Part shown: positions 1 to 9,516 of the stretch, one piece after another | How the letters are laid out: every line of letters begins with the position of its first letter | Numbering within the stretch: the stretch's first letter is position 1 | Assembly: GCF_013409645.1 (NCBI RefSeq) | Contig: NZ_JACCBG010000001.1 | Span: 3,160,001-3,224,000, forward strand | Length of the DNA: 64,000 nt | DNA from: Nocardioides panaciterrulae | GTDB taxonomy: Bacteria > Actinomycetota > Actinomycetes > Propionibacteriales > Nocardioidaceae | Direction: 5' to 3' | Translations under genes and position numbers: made by a program | Notes under the pieces: generated by a model | What the model saw: only the letters and a program-made list of their open reading frames with translations | Databases searched by the model: none | What the model was told of the DNA's origin: nothing

Positions 1-1
1 C

Positions 2-604
2 GCGGTGCACCGGGCGCGCACCCCGGTGGTCTCCGCCATCGGCCACGAGCCGGACTCGCCGCTGCTCGACCTGGTCGCCGACGTCCGCGCCTCGACCCCC
101 ACCGACGCCGCCAAGCTCGTGGTCCCCGACGTCGCCGAGGAGCTGCGGCTGGTCGAGGTGGCCCGCGAGCGGATGCGCGCGACCCTCGACGGCTGGCTGC
201 AGCGGGAGCGGGCCGCGCTCGACGCGATCCGGTCCCGTCCCGCGCTGGCCGACCCGCGCAGCCTGCTCGACGCCCGCGGCGAGGAGGTCGGCCACCTGCG
301 CGACCGGGCCCGCCGCCATCTCGGCCACGCGCTCGACCGCGCCGCCGACGACGTCGGCCACCTGCGCGACCGGGCCCGCGGCCTGTCGCCGCTCGCGACG
401 CTGCAGCGCGGGTACGCCGTGCTCCAGGGCCCCGACGGCCACGTGGTGACCTCGGTGCAGCAGGTCGACGTCGGCGCGCAGGTGCGCGTCCGGGTCGCCG
501 ACGGCCGGGTGCACGCCACCACCACCGCCGTCGAGCCGCTCGACTCCCCCGAGACCGACCCCAAGACCGACCCCCCGACCGACCCCGAGGAAGACCATGG
601 CTGA
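2..604 (+). CDS. xseA: Exodeoxyribonuclease VII large subunit, C-terminal part (5' end outside window)
   Basis: Exonuclease VII degrades single-stranded DNA in the cytoplasm; XseA is the large catalytic subunit and binds several XseB copies. The window holds only the last 200 codons. The visible part opens with the conserved stretch [16 protein letters not shown] and an ASTPTDAAK motif, continues as a coiled-coil-rich helical region (about residues 40-125), and has the family's C-terminal [14 protein letters not shown] motif. The last 20 residues are a Thr/Asp/Pro-rich tail that looks unstructured. The stop overlaps the xseB start by 8 bp, so the two subunits are probably translationally coupled. 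The identification rests on these motifs plus the adjacent xseB. Confidence 0.95.
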   Translation, partial: AVHRARTPVVSAIGHEPDSPLLDLVADVRASTPTDAAKLVVPDVAEELRLVEVARERMRATLDGWLQRERAALDAIRSRPALADPRSLLDARGEEVGHLRDRARRHLGHALDRAADDVGHLRDRARGLSPLATLQRGYAVLQGPDGHVVTSVQQVDVGAQVRVRVADGRVHATTTAVEPLDSPETDPKTDPPTDPEEDHG

Positions 605-818
605 GCCGAAGAAGCCGGACACCGCCGCCGAGAACCTCTCCTACGAGGCCGCCCGCGAGGAGCTGGTCGAGGTGGTGCGCCGGCTCGAGCAGGGCGGCAG
701 CACCCTGGAGGAGTCGCTCGCCCTGTGGGAGCGCGGCGAGCAGCTCGCCCGGGTCTGCCAGCAGTGGCTGGACGGCGCGCGCAAGAAGCTCGACGCGGCC
801 CTCGACCCCGACCAGTAG
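597..818 (+). CDS. xseB: Exodeoxyribonuclease VII small subunit
   Basis: This 73-residue protein is the small subunit of exonuclease VII. It shows the family pattern: [20 protein letters not shown], then [17 protein letters not shown] and a final helix ending with [16 protein letters not shown]. The length is usual for XseB (about 60-80 residues). The ATG at 597 lies inside the end of xseA in another frame, giving an 8-bp overlap that suggests fixed-ratio synthesis. It is followed directly by the intergenic repeat array, which begins at the base after the stop codon. Confidence 0.96.
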   Translation: MAEPKKPDTAAENLSYEAAREELVEVVRRLEQGGSTLEESLALWERGEQLARVCQQWLDGARKKLDAALDPDQ

Positions 819-913
819 CGCGAGAGGGCACTTCGGGGCACTCTCAACCCCGCGAGACGGCACTTGGAGGCACTCCCAACCGCGCGAGAGGGCACTTGGA
901 GGCACTCCCAACC
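819..913 (+). repeat. Three tandem copies of a 32-bp intergenic repeat
   Basis: Three head-to-tail units start near 819, 851 and 883. Each carries the core GCGAGASGGCACTT followed by a GGCACTCYCAAC tail. The array starts immediately after the xseB stop. The same unit occurs in the opposite orientation at 1196-1289, so transcripts through the gap could fold into a long hairpin. There are no variable spacers between units. Confidence 0.85.
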
Positions 914-1195
914 CGGCCGGACGATGACGCTGGTCACGAGCCGCCGAACCCACTGGCAGAAGTGGCCCACCGATTCCCCCCTGGTACCACCCGGGGTGCG
1001 AGCCACAGGTGGCGGTGGCGGAGGCGCGACCCGGCAGTGGTCGCGACCACGCTGGCGGCCACGACGTACGACGGCCGCGCCGCCTGGCACTTCACGGCTC
1101 CCGGAGGCTGGGTACGGCGGACCGCCCCCAGCCGTGGCTGGGGCCGGGCCACGCAGCCTGGGGCTGAGAGTTCCTCGAACTGCCCGCTCGGCACG
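914..1195. other. Gene-free segment between inverted repeat arrays
   Basis: About 280 bp separate the forward and inverted arrays. Open frames here (one reads MTLVTSRRTHWQKW from an ATG at 924) have no recognisable domain, no good ribosome-binding site and run into the repeats. Bases 1162-1195 look like a degenerate extra copy of the inverted unit (GAGAGTTCCTCGAACTGCCC). I see no RNA gene. Confidence 0.5.
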
Positions 1196-1289
1196 CTGGG
1201 AGTGCCCCCGATCGCCGTCTCGCGCGTCTGGGGGTGCCCCCGATCGCCGTCTCGCGCGCCTGGGAGTGCCCCGGACTGCCCGCTCGCGC
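1196..1289 (-). repeat. Three tandem copies of the 32-bp repeat, inverted orientation
   Basis: Units begin near 1196, 1228 and 1259, each reading GGGAGTGCCCC then CGCCGTCTCGCG or a close variant on the plus strand, the reverse complement of the units at 819-913. The last unit is the most diverged (CCGGACTGCCCGCTCGCG) and touches the stop codon of the DUF4245 gene at 1289. The element lies between the convergent xseB and DUF4245 genes, so it may act as a bidirectional terminator; that role is inference. Confidence 0.85.
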
Positions 1290-1858
1290 TACTGCTTGGC
1301 GGTGGTGAGGGAGGAGACGACCCGGCGGAGGTCGGCGGTGTCGGCGGAGCCGTAGACGAGCACCCACTGGTGGCCGAGCTCGGTGGCGTAGGCGTGGTCG
1401 CCCCCGGAGTCGGAGAACGTGCGCCAGCGGTCGCCGACCGCGCTGTCGATCGTGACCGGCTTGCCCTCGGTGGGGTTCTCGTCGACGTAGGTGTGCAGCA
1501 GCTCGGTGAGGTCGGCGTCCTCCTGGTGCACGCCCACGAAGCTGCCGTCCGCGGTCAGCATGCCGACGCTGAAGGATCCGCGCCGGCCGGGCTGCACCTG
1601 CACGGAGTCGGGGATCCACCCCTTCGGCAGCGAGGCCGGGTAGGCCACCCGGTAGCCGGTGGCCTGGGCGCCCTGGACGGCGCCGAGGTAGTCGACCCGG
1701 GTCGGCTGCACGTCGGGGGTGTCGCGGGTCAGCGCGCGGAACCCGACGAAGGCCAGGATCACCACGACGATGATCACCAGCGCCCCCACGAGCCCGTTGG
1801 TGGATCGCTGGTAGCCACCCGGCCGTCCGGTGGGCTGCTGCTGGGGCACCTCGCTCAC
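1289..1858 (-). CDS. DUF4245-type membrane-anchored protein
   Basis: This 189-residue protein has a short polar N-terminus with Gln/Pro (residues 1-20), one membrane span at about residues 22-43 (GLVGALVIIVVVILAFVGF) and an extracytoplasmic domain. The domain begins with a YRVAYPASLPKGWIP segment and ends near DLRRVVSSL, the pattern I associate with actinobacterial DUF4245 proteins. Their function is unknown. I chose the GTG at 1858 because translation upstream of it runs through low-complexity sequence belonging to the divergent permease strand, and the usual soluble N-terminus begins here. It is convergent with xseB and divergent from the permease at 1893, with only 34 bp between the two starts. 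Confidence 0.8.
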   Translation of the reverse strand: MSEVPQQQPTGRPGGYQRSTNGLVGALVIIVVVILAFVGFRALTRDTPDVQPTRVDYLGAVQGAQATGYRVAYPASLPKGWIPDSVQVQPGRRGSFSVGMLTADGSFVGVHQEDADLTELLHTYVDENPTEGKPVTIDSAVGDRWRTFSDSGGDHAYATELGHQWVLVYGSADTADLRRVVSSLTTAKQ

Positions 1859-1892
1859 GGGTCCATCCTCACAGGTGCCGTAGGTTTCGGGG

Positions 1893-3131
1893 GTGCCGCC
1901 CCTCGTCGACGTGGTCCCCGTGCTGGCGCTGGGCGCGCTGCTGGTCACGGCGTACGTGCACCCGTCCGCACGCACCGAGCTCCTCGTCGGCCTCGGCGCG
2001 GCCGCGGCCACCCTGGCCACCGGGGTGCTGTCCGCCGACCAGGCGTGGACGTCGGTCCGGGATCTGGCCCCTGTGGTGGCGTTCCTCGCCACCATCCTCG
2101 TGGTCGCCGACGTCTGCGCGCGGGCCGGGCTGTTCGCCGCCGCCGCCGCGCTGGTGCGCGACGCCAGCCGGGGCCGCCCCGAGCGGCTGCTCGGCGGCGT
2201 CTTCCTGCTCGCCGCCGCGGTGACCGCGGTGCTCAGCCTCGACGCGACCGTCGTGCTGCTCACCCCGGTCGTCATCGGCGCCGCGGTGGCGCTGGGCACC
2301 TCCACCCGCCCCGGCTCCTACGCCTGCCTGCGGATGGCCAACTCCGCCTCCCTGCTGCTGCCGGTCAGCAACCTCACGAACCTGCTGGCGATGCCGCACC
2401 TCGACCTCACCTTCGGCGGCTTCGCGGTGGTGATGGCGCCGGTGCTGGTGGTGGTGCTGGTCGTGGAGTACGCGCTGCTGCGGCTGCTCTTCCGCCGCGA
2501 CCTGCGCGAGCGCGACCGCCGCCCCGAGGTCGCGGCGCCGGTGCGGGTCCCGCGGGTGCCGCTCGTGGCGGTGCTGCTCATGCTGGGCGGCTTCGCGGCC
2601 CTCTCCCCGCTCGGCGTCGAGCCGTTCTGGGTGTCGGGCGCCGTCGCGGTCGTGCTGGTCGCCTGGGCGTCGCGGCGCCGGCTGCTGACCGTCCGCGAGG
2701 CGGTCCACGCCGCGCACCCGTCGTTCGCGTTCTTCGTGCTCTGCCTCGGGGTGGTGGTCGCCGCGATCTCCGAGGGGTTCCTCGGCGACGCGGTCGCGCA
2801 CGTGCTGCCCGACTCCACGTCGTACGCCGCCCTGCTGGTGATCGCGCTCGTGGCGACCGTGCTGGCCAACGTGCTCACGAACCTCTCGGCCACGCTGCTG
2901 GTCGTGCCGCTGCTCGCCCCGCTCGGCACGACCGCGATCCTCGCGGCCCTGCTCGGGCTGAACATCGGCTCCGGACTGACCTACACCGGCTCGCTGGCCA
3001 ACCTGCTGTGGCGCCGGAGCCTGGCCCGGCACGGCGACCCGCCGGACATGGCCGACTTCCACCGGGTCTCACTGCTGGCGACGCCGCTGACGCTGTTCGC
3101 CGCGGTCACGACGCTGGCGCTGGTCACCTGA
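1893..3131 (+). CDS. ArsB/SLC13-family (ion transporter superfamily) permease
   Basis: A 412-residue integral membrane protein with about 10-11 hydrophobic spans. The pair of half motifs is visible: LSLDATVVLLTPVVIG near residues 112-127 followed by ANSASLLLPVSNLTNLL, and in the second half TVLANVLTNLSATLLVVPLL. These resemble ArsB and other members of the ion transporter superfamily, which export arsenite or move dicarboxylates or sodium. The substrate cannot be decided from sequence. It lies 54 kb from the arsenic cluster, so arsenite is not implied. The GTG start at 1893 gives a first span beginning at once. Confidence 0.7.
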   Translation: MPPLVDVVPVLALGALLVTAYVHPSARTELLVGLGAAAATLATGVLSADQAWTSVRDLAPVVAFLATILVVADVCARAGLFAAAAALVRDASRGRPERLLGGVFLLAAAVTAVLSLDATVVLLTPVVIGAAVALGTSTRPGSYACLRMANSASLLLPVSNLTNLLAMPHLDLTFGGFAVVMAPVLVVVLVVEYALLRLLFRRDLRERDRRPEVAAPVRVPRVPLVAVLLMLGGFAALSPLGVEPFWVSGAVAVVLVAWASRRRLLTVREAVHAAHPSFAFFVLCLGVVVAAISEGFLGDAVAHVLPDSTSYAALLVIALVATVLANVLTNLSATLLVVPLLAPLGTTAILAALLGLNIGSGLTYTGSLANLLWRRSLARHGDPPDMADFHRVSLLATPLTLFAAVTTLALVT

Positions 3132-3149
3132 CCCGCCACCACGAGTTCT

Positions 3150-3192
3150 CCGCATCTGCGGGACTCTTGCCCACATCCGACCGCAGATGCGG
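3150..3192 (+). promoter_or_regulatory. Twin palindromic operator upstream of the molybdate operon
   Basis: Two 12-bp near-identical palindromes are visible: CCGCATCTGCGG at 3150-3161 and CCGCAGATGCGG at 3181-3192. Each has perfect CCGCA/TGCGG arms around two bases. Their centres are 31 bp apart, close to three helical turns, so two dimers would sit on the same DNA face. The second box ends 12 bp before the GTG of the HTH-Mop gene. The likely ligand is that regulator, by analogy with molybdate-responsive autoregulation; binding itself is inferred. Confidence 0.65.
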
Positions 3193-3204
3193 CATGATGG
3201 CCGG

Positions 3205-3600
3205 GTGACGACCTACCGGATCGCGGAGGCAGCCGAGCTGCTCGGCGTCAGCGACGACACCGTCCGCCGCTGGGTCGAGGCCGGCCGGGTCGCCGCGGAC
3301 ACCGAGGACGGGCGCACGGTGATCCCCGGCGCCGACCTCGCCGCGCTCGCGGAGTCGCTGGCCGACCACCCCGACCGGGAACGGACCCGGGCCGCCTCGG
3401 TCAGCGCGCGCAACCGGCTCGGCGGCATCGTCACCCGCGTGGTCAAGGACGCGGTGATGGCCCAGGTCGAGATGATCTGCGGCCCCTACCGCCTGGTCTC
3501 CCTGATGAGCGCCGAGGCCGCCGACGAGCTCGGACTCGCGCCGGGCGTCAGCGCCATCGCCTCGGTCAAGTCCACCAACGTCGTCGTGGAGCGGCCGTGA
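3205..3600 (+). CDS. MerR-like HTH plus Mop (TOBE) molybdate-binding regulator
   Basis: A 131-residue protein. Residues 1-45 form an excisionase/MerR-like winged helix (TYRIAEAAELLGVSDDTVRRWV). Residues 66-131 form a Mop/TOBE domain (SARNRLGGIVTRVVKD ... VSAIASVKSTNVVVERP), the fold that binds molybdate or tungstate in ModE and molbindins. It is followed by modABC with a 4-bp overlap, so it is most likely the molybdate sensor of this operon. An in-frame ATG at 3187 exists, but it lies inside a palindromic operator box, so I prefer the GTG at 3205. The ribosome-binding site is weak, and a leaderless message is possible. Confidence 0.85.
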   Translation: MTTYRIAEAAELLGVSDDTVRRWVEAGRVAADTEDGRTVIPGADLAALAESLADHPDRERTRAASVSARNRLGGIVTRVVKDAVMAQVEMICGPYRLVSLMSAEAADELGLAPGVSAIASVKSTNVVVERP

Positions 3601-4376
3601 GTCCCCGGCGCCCGCGTCCGCGCCTGCTCGCGCTGGCGCCGGTCCTGGCCCTGGTCCTGCCGCTGGCCGGCTGCGGCGGCTCCGGCGACAGCGGCGACGG
3701 GACCGGCGGCCGGCAGATCACCGTGCTCGCGGCCGCGTCGCTGACCGGGACCTTCACCGACCTGGCCCACCGGTTCGAGCGGGAGCACCCGGGGGTGCAG
3801 GTCAAGCTGGCCTTCGACTCCTCGGCGACGCTCGCCCAGCAGGCCGTCGGCGGCGCCCCGGCCGACGTGCTCGCCACCGCCGACACCACGACGATGGACA
3901 GCGCGAAGGCCGCGCTGGCGGCGGCCCCCCAGGACTTCGCCACCAACACCATGGTGATGGTGGCGCCGGCGTCGAACCCGGCCGGCCTGACCGGGTTCGA
4001 GGACATCGAGAACCCGCAGGTCACCTACGTCGCCTGCGTGCCGACCGCGCCCTGCGGCAAGGTCGCGCAGGCGCTGCTCCAGGACAACCACGTCACCACC
4101 AAGCCGGCCAGCCTCGAGGTCGACGTGAAGTCGGTGCTGGCCAAGGTGACCAGCGACGAGGCCGACGCCGGCTTCGTCTACCGGACCGACGCGGTGGCGG
4201 CCAGGGACCGGGTGGTGTCCTTCGCGGTCCCGCACGCCCAGGACGAGGTCACCACCTACCCGATCGCGCCGCTGACCCAGTCGGAGGACGCCGACCTCGC
4301 GAACGCGTTCGTCGACCTGGTGCTCAGCGACACCGGCCAGCAGGTGCTCCACGATGCCGGCTTCGCCAAGCCCTGA
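3597..4376 (+). CDS. modA: Molybdate ABC transporter substrate-binding lipoprotein
   Basis: This 259-residue protein binds molybdate outside the membrane and delivers it to ModBC. A lipoprotein signal is seen: basic RPRPR, a hydrophobic stretch, and the lipobox LAGCGG with Cys at about residue 25. The mature part starts with ITVLAAASLTGTFTDLA, the usual ModA opening, and contains FDSSATLAQQ and GAPADVLATAD, which line the oxyanion pocket in the family. GTG at 3597 overlaps the stop of the HTH-Mop gene (GTGA). The 3' end overlaps modB by 23 bp. Confidence 0.93.
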   Translation: MSPRRPRPRLLALAPVLALVLPLAGCGGSGDSGDGTGGRQITVLAAASLTGTFTDLAHRFEREHPGVQVKLAFDSSATLAQQAVGGAPADVLATADTTTMDSAKAALAAAPQDFATNTMVMVAPASNPAGLTGFEDIENPQVTYVACVPTAPCGKVAQALLQDNHVTTKPASLEVDVKSVLAKVTSDEADAGFVYRTDAVAARDRVVSFAVPHAQDEVTTYPIAPLTQSEDADLANAFVDLVLSDTGQQVLHDAGFAKP

Positions 4377-5192
4377 GACCACCCGCCCGGACCGGGGCGG
4401 CGGCGCGACGGGACAGCTCGGCCGCCCGCCGCTGGTCCTGGTGGTCCCGGCCGCGCTCGCGGCGGCGCTGCTGGTCGTCCCGCTGGTCACCCTCGTGCTC
4501 GCCACCCCCTGGGGCAGCTTCGTGGCCCAGCTCGGCACCCGGGCGGTCCGCGACGCCCTGCGGCTGACCGTGCTCGCCTCGCTGACCACGGTCGTGGCGT
4601 GCCTGCTGCTCGGCACCCCGCTCGCCTGGCTGCTGGCGCGCGTGGACTTCCCGGGCCGCTCGGTGCTGCGGGCCGCCGTGGCGGTCCCGCTGGTGCTGCC
4701 CCCGGTGGTCGCCGGCGTCGCGCTGACCACCGCGCTGGGCCGCAGCGGCGTCCTCGGCTCGCTGCTGCGCGCGGCCACCGGCGTGACGATCCCCTACACG
4801 ACGACCGCGGTCGTCATCGCGCACACGTTCGTCTCGATGCCGTTCTACGTGCTGGCCGTCGAGGGGGCGCTGCGCGCCTCCGGGGAGCGGTACGACGTGG
4901 TCGCGGCGACCCTGGGCGCCGACCGGTGGACGACGTTCCGCCGGGTGACCCTGCCGCTCGCGCTGCCCGGGGTGCTGGCCGGGGCGGTGCTGGCCTGGGC
5001 CCGCTCGCTGGGCGAGTTCGGCGCCACCATCACCTTCGCCGGCAACTTCCCCGGCACCACCCAGACCATGCCCTCGCTGATCTACCAGGAGCTGCAGGCC
5101 GACCCCGAGGTCGCCAAGACGCTGAGCATGATCCTGCTCGTGGTCTCCCTCGGCGTGCTGGCCGCGCTGCGCAACCGCTGGCTGACCGCCCC

Positions 5193-5196
<4 letters not shown>
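4354..5196 (+). CDS. modB: Molybdate ABC transporter permease
   Basis: A 280-residue inner-membrane permease with about five to six hydrophobic spans. The coupling (EAA) loop is seen at about residues 180-200 (GERYDVVAATLGADRWTTF), followed by LPLALPGVLAGAVLAWARSLGEFGATITFAGN, typical of ModB (quoted region split across two spans). The ATG at 4354 lies inside the end of modA; the first 25 residues are hydrophilic and Pro/Thr-rich. The stop overlaps the modC start by 4 bp. Partner of ModA and ModC. Confidence 0.92.
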
Positions 5197-6256
<1,060 letters not shown>

Positions 6257-6260
<4 letters not shown>

Positions 6261-7327
6261 GCCGCCCCCTCGCCAGCGACCAGTCCACCGCCCCCGCCAC
6301 CAGCCCCACGGGTCCCGAGAGTCCCGGCGGTCCCGAGAGCTCGGTGCCCGACCGCAACCTCGCGCTCGAGCTCGTGCGCGTCACCGAGGCCGCCGCGATG
6401 GCCGCCGGCCGCTGGGTCGGCCGCGGCGACAAGAACGGCGCCGACGGGGTCGCGGTCAACGCGATGCGGGTGATGATCTCCACGATCGGGATGCGCGGCA
6501 CCGTGGTGATCGGCGAGGGCGAGAAGGACAACGCCCCGATGCTCTACAACGGCGAGGAGGTCGGGGACGGCACCGGACCGGAGTGCGACGTGGCGGTCGA
6601 CCCGATCGACGGCACCACGCTGACCGCCAAGGGCATGACCAACGCGGTCTCGGTGCTGGCGGTCTCCCCGCGAGGGTCGATGTACGACCCGTCCGCGGTG
6701 TTCTACATGGAGAAGCTGGTCACCGGCCCGGAGGCGGCCGACGTCGTCGACATCCGCTACCCGGTCGCCGAGAACATCTCCCAGGTCGCCAAGGCCAAGG
6801 GCAAGCGGGCCGAGGACGTCACCGTGGTGCTGCTCGACCGGCCGCGGCACCAGGCCCTGGTCGAGGAGATCCGCGCGACCGGCGCGATGATCAAGTTCAT
6901 CAGCGACGGCGACGTCGCCGGCGCGATCATGGCCGCCCGGCCCGAGACCGGCATCGACCTGCTGCTCGGCGTCGGCGGCACCCCGGAGGGCATCATCACC
7001 GCCTGCGCGATGAAGAGCCTCGGGGGCGTGATCCAGGGCCGGCTCTGGCCGACCGACGACGAGGAGCGGCAGCGGGCGATCGACGCCGGCCACGACCTCG
7101 ACCCCGAGCACGTGCTGCACACCGACGACCTGGTCACCGGTGACGACTGCTTCTTCGTCGCCACCGGCATCACCGACGGGGAGCTGCTGCGCGGCGTGCG
7201 CTACGGCGCCGGTGGCTGCACCACCCACTCGCTGGTGATGCGCTCGCGCAGCGGCACGATCCGCACGATCACCTCCCAGCACCAGCTGCAGAAGCTACGC
7301 GCTTTCTCCGCGATCGACTTCGAGTGA
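6257..7327 (+). CDS. glpX: Fructose-1,6-bisphosphatase, class II
   Basis: A 356-residue GlpX-type enzyme that hydrolyses fructose-1,6-bisphosphate in gluconeogenesis. Family marks include [38 protein letters not shown] and the metal-site [18 protein letters not shown] variable 30-residue Ser/Pro/Gly-rich N-terminus precedes the conserved core. ATG at 6257 overlaps the modC stop (ATGA), so it may be translated from the mod transcript as well as from its own promoter. Its 3' end overlaps the convergent hydrolase by 33 bp. Actinobacteria often rely on GlpX as their main FBPase. Confidence 0.95.
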
Positions 7328-8143
7328 CCGAGCCACGTCGTGGCGGTGCAGGGTCGCCACGACGTGGTCGATCACCCGGGGGTCCACCGCCATGCCCAGG
7401 TGGGAGGCGGTGACCTCGAGCGACTCCGCGAGCGGGTCCACGCAGGCGCGCCAGTCGACGATGCCGTCGCGGCGGGAGTGGATCGCGGTGAAGGGGATGC
7501 CCGGGGGCAGCGGCTGGCGGCTCTCCTCGAAGCTCTGCCGGGCGCACTCCCCGGCCACGCAGTCGGCCGCCATCAGGCCGGGCACGCCGGCCCGGCTCAG
7601 CCGCACGAACACCTCCAGCGTCGCGGCGAGGGAGGCGTGGTGGGCGCCGGGCGCGAGCATCGGGCTGCCCAGGGTGACGATGCCGGCGACCAGGTCGGGG
7701 CGGCGTACGGCGAGGCCGCGCGCGAGCAGCCCCCCGAGGCTGTGGCCGACGACCTGCACCCGGCTGCCGCGGCGCGCCGCGATCGACTCCAGCCGCGCCT
7801 CGAGCTGCGCGGCGGCACCCAGCGTGCAGCCGACGTTGGCGTGCATGTGGGACCGGTAGGTGCGGAAGCCCTGCGCGCGCAGCGCGCGCGCCATCAGGGC
7901 CAGCGAGGCGTCGCCGGCGAGGAAGCCGGGCACGAGGATGACCGGCTCGCCGCGGCGCGGGGCAGTCCGGCCGGCGTACGGCAGGTCGCGGCGGGCCCGG
8001 TGCTCGGCGAGCGCGCGGACGGCGTACCGGCCGGCCTCCGCGACCAGGCTCCCCTCCCGCAGCACCGCGGCGGCGCCGGGCGGCGCGAACCCGTCGGGGC
8101 GGAGGAAGGACCCCACGATGGCGGGCCGTGTGGAGCAGGTCAC
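7295..8143 (-). CDS. Alpha/beta hydrolase, lipase-like
   Basis: A 282-residue serine hydrolase. The nucleophile elbow is [13 protein letters not shown] (about residue 120), the oxyanion strand is [11 protein letters not shown], and the segment [15 protein letters not shown] is typical of triacylglycerol lipase or PGAP1-like enzymes. An acid lies in [12 protein letters not shown] and the likely catalytic His in EVTASHLGM. No signal peptide is seen. Several starts are possible; I used the GTG at 8143 as it opens the conserved-looking protein, while an upstream ATG near 8195 adds 17 residues. The 3' end overlaps glpX convergently. Substrate unknown. Confidence 0.75.
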   Translation of the reverse strand: MTCSTRPAIVGSFLRPDGFAPPGAAAVLREGSLVAEAGRYAVRALAEHRARRDLPYAGRTAPRRGEPVILVPGFLAGDASLALMARALRAQGFRTYRSHMHANVGCTLGAAAQLEARLESIAARRGSRVQVVGHSLGGLLARGLAVRRPDLVAGIVTLGSPMLAPGAHHASLAATLEVFVRLSRAGVPGLMAADCVAGECARQSFEESRQPLPPGIPFTAIHSRRDGIVDWRACVDPLAESLEVTASHLGMAVDPRVIDHVVATLHRHDVARSLEVDRGESA

Positions 8144-8265
8144 ACCTCGGACGGTACGGCCAAAGGTCCCGAATGTCCCGTCTTCGTGCCCCATCCTGGG
8201 GAGTCGGGCACCCCCCGGGTGACCCTTATGGGGGACAGCCACCGCGGTTGAGGTTCACTGGGAGC

Positions 8266-9192
8266 ATGTCCTCCGAGTCCGCGCCCCGGCCCGCAGTGAC
8301 CGTCTCCGAGGAGCTGCACGCGCCGGTCTCCCCCGGCATCGAGCTGTGCTACCAGACGTTCGGCGACCCCGACGACGACCCGCTGCTGCTGGTGATGGGG
8401 CTGGGCGGCCCGATGAACTGGTGGGACCCGGAGCTGTGCCGGATGCTCGCCGAGCGCGGCTTCTTCGTCATCCGCTTCGACAACCGCGACACCGGCCGCT
8501 CCAGCCGGGCGACCGGCCGGGTCACGCGGTCCGCGCTGGTGCGGGCGTTCCTGGGCCGGCGGGTCCGGGCGCCGTACGCGCTCGCCGAGCTGGCCGGGGA
8601 CGCGTTCGGCCTGCTCGACCACCTCGGCCTCGAGTCCGCCCACGTGGTGGGCGTGTCGATGGCCGGGATGATCGTGCAGACGATGGCGATCGCCCGGCCG
8701 GGGCGGGTGCGCTCGCTCACGAGCATCATGTCGACCACCGGCAAGCGCACCGTCGGCTGGCAGCACCCGTCGCTGTTCCCGGCGATGCTCGCCAACCGCG
8801 GCCCGGGCCGCGAGGCCTACGTCAGGTCCAGCGCGACGATGTGGCAGCTGATCGGCTCCCCGGGCTACCCCCAGTCGCACGAGGAGGTCGCGAAGCGTGC
8901 CGGGGAGACCTACGACCGGGGGGTCAGCGCGTCCGGCGTACTGCGCCAGATGATGGCGGTGATCACCCAGCCCGACCGCAGCGCGCGGCTGCGCTCGGTG
9001 CGGGTGCCCACCCTGGTGGTGCACGGCCTCGCGGACAAGATGGTGCACGTCTCCGGTGGCCGGGCCACCGCCGCCGCCGTCCCCGGTGCGGAGCTGCTGC
9101 TGGTCGACGGCATGGGCCACGACCTCCCCCGCGAGCTGTTCACGACCTTCGCCGACGCGATCCGCCGTACCGCCGACCGCCCCCCTCGTTGA
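8266..9192 (+). CDS. Alpha/beta fold hydrolase
   Basis: A 308-residue soluble hydrolase with GxSxG elbow VVGVSMAGMIVQ (about residue 128), a catalytic Asp in VVHGLADKMV and His in GMGHDLP. FDNRDTGRSS is the loop seen in esterases of the methylesterase (RdmC/DmpD-like) group. The ATG at 8266 has GGGAG just upstream, and the gene is divergent from the lipase-like gene across about 120 bp. The reaction cannot be told from sequence. A 22-bp repeat array begins at its stop codon. Confidence 0.78.
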   Translation: MSSESAPRPAVTVSEELHAPVSPGIELCYQTFGDPDDDPLLLVMGLGGPMNWWDPELCRMLAERGFFVIRFDNRDTGRSSRATGRVTRSALVRAFLGRRVRAPYALAELAGDAFGLLDHLGLESAHVVGVSMAGMIVQTMAIARPGRVRSLTSIMSTTGKRTVGWQHPSLFPAMLANRGPGREAYVRSSATMWQLIGSPGYPQSHEEVAKRAGETYDRGVSASGVLRQMMAVITQPDRSARLRSVRVPTLVVHGLADKMVHVSGGRATAAAVPGAELLLVDGMGHDLPRELFTTFADAIRRTADRPPR

Positions 9193-9372
9193 GTTGGCCC
9201 TCCCACCGGCGTGAGTTGGCCCTCCCGCCGGCGTGAGTTGGGCCTTGCGCCGGCGTGAGTTGGGCCTCCCGCCGGCGTGAGTCGGGCCTCGCGCCGGCGT
9301 CGGTCGACCCTCGTCTGAAGCGCTCCGGGGCAACGCCCAACTCAACGCGGCGCGAGGCCCAACTCAACAAAG
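9187..9372 (+). repeat. 22-bp repeat array, five direct units then two inverted units
   Basis: Five tandem 22-bp units run from 9187 to about 9301, each with the core GAGTTGGGCCTC (or GAGTTGGCCCTC) followed by SCGCCGGCGT. A 30-bp break follows (around CGCTCCGGGGC), then two units in opposite orientation (GCCCAACTCAACG and GAGGCCCAACTCAAC) to about 9372. The array sits between the hydrolase and lpqY and starts over the hydrolase stop. The same family recurs at 13850-13993. Bases 9373-9516 hold the lpqY leader. Confidence 0.88.
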
Positions 9373-9516
9373 GCACGCCACCTCCCTCGGCTCCCCTGCA
9401 CCACGGTGCCCCGGCGTCCCACCGATTCGGTAGATCCGGATCCTGCGGGACTCCTGCTGTGGACACGGCACCCCTCCCCGGCGTAGGACGTGAGGTAGGA
9501 CACAGGGGAGGCGCCC

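Noticed and set aside
1893..3131. Arsenite pump ArsB belonging to the arsenic system
   Set aside because: The fold fits, but it is far from the ars genes, has no ArsR or ArsC neighbour, and the family moves many anions.
9255..9516. Upstream start for the LpqY-like protein or a separate small gene
   Set aside because: The frames consist of repeat-encoded low-complexity sequence; the ATG at 9517 has a good ribosome-binding site and starts a proper lipoprotein signal.
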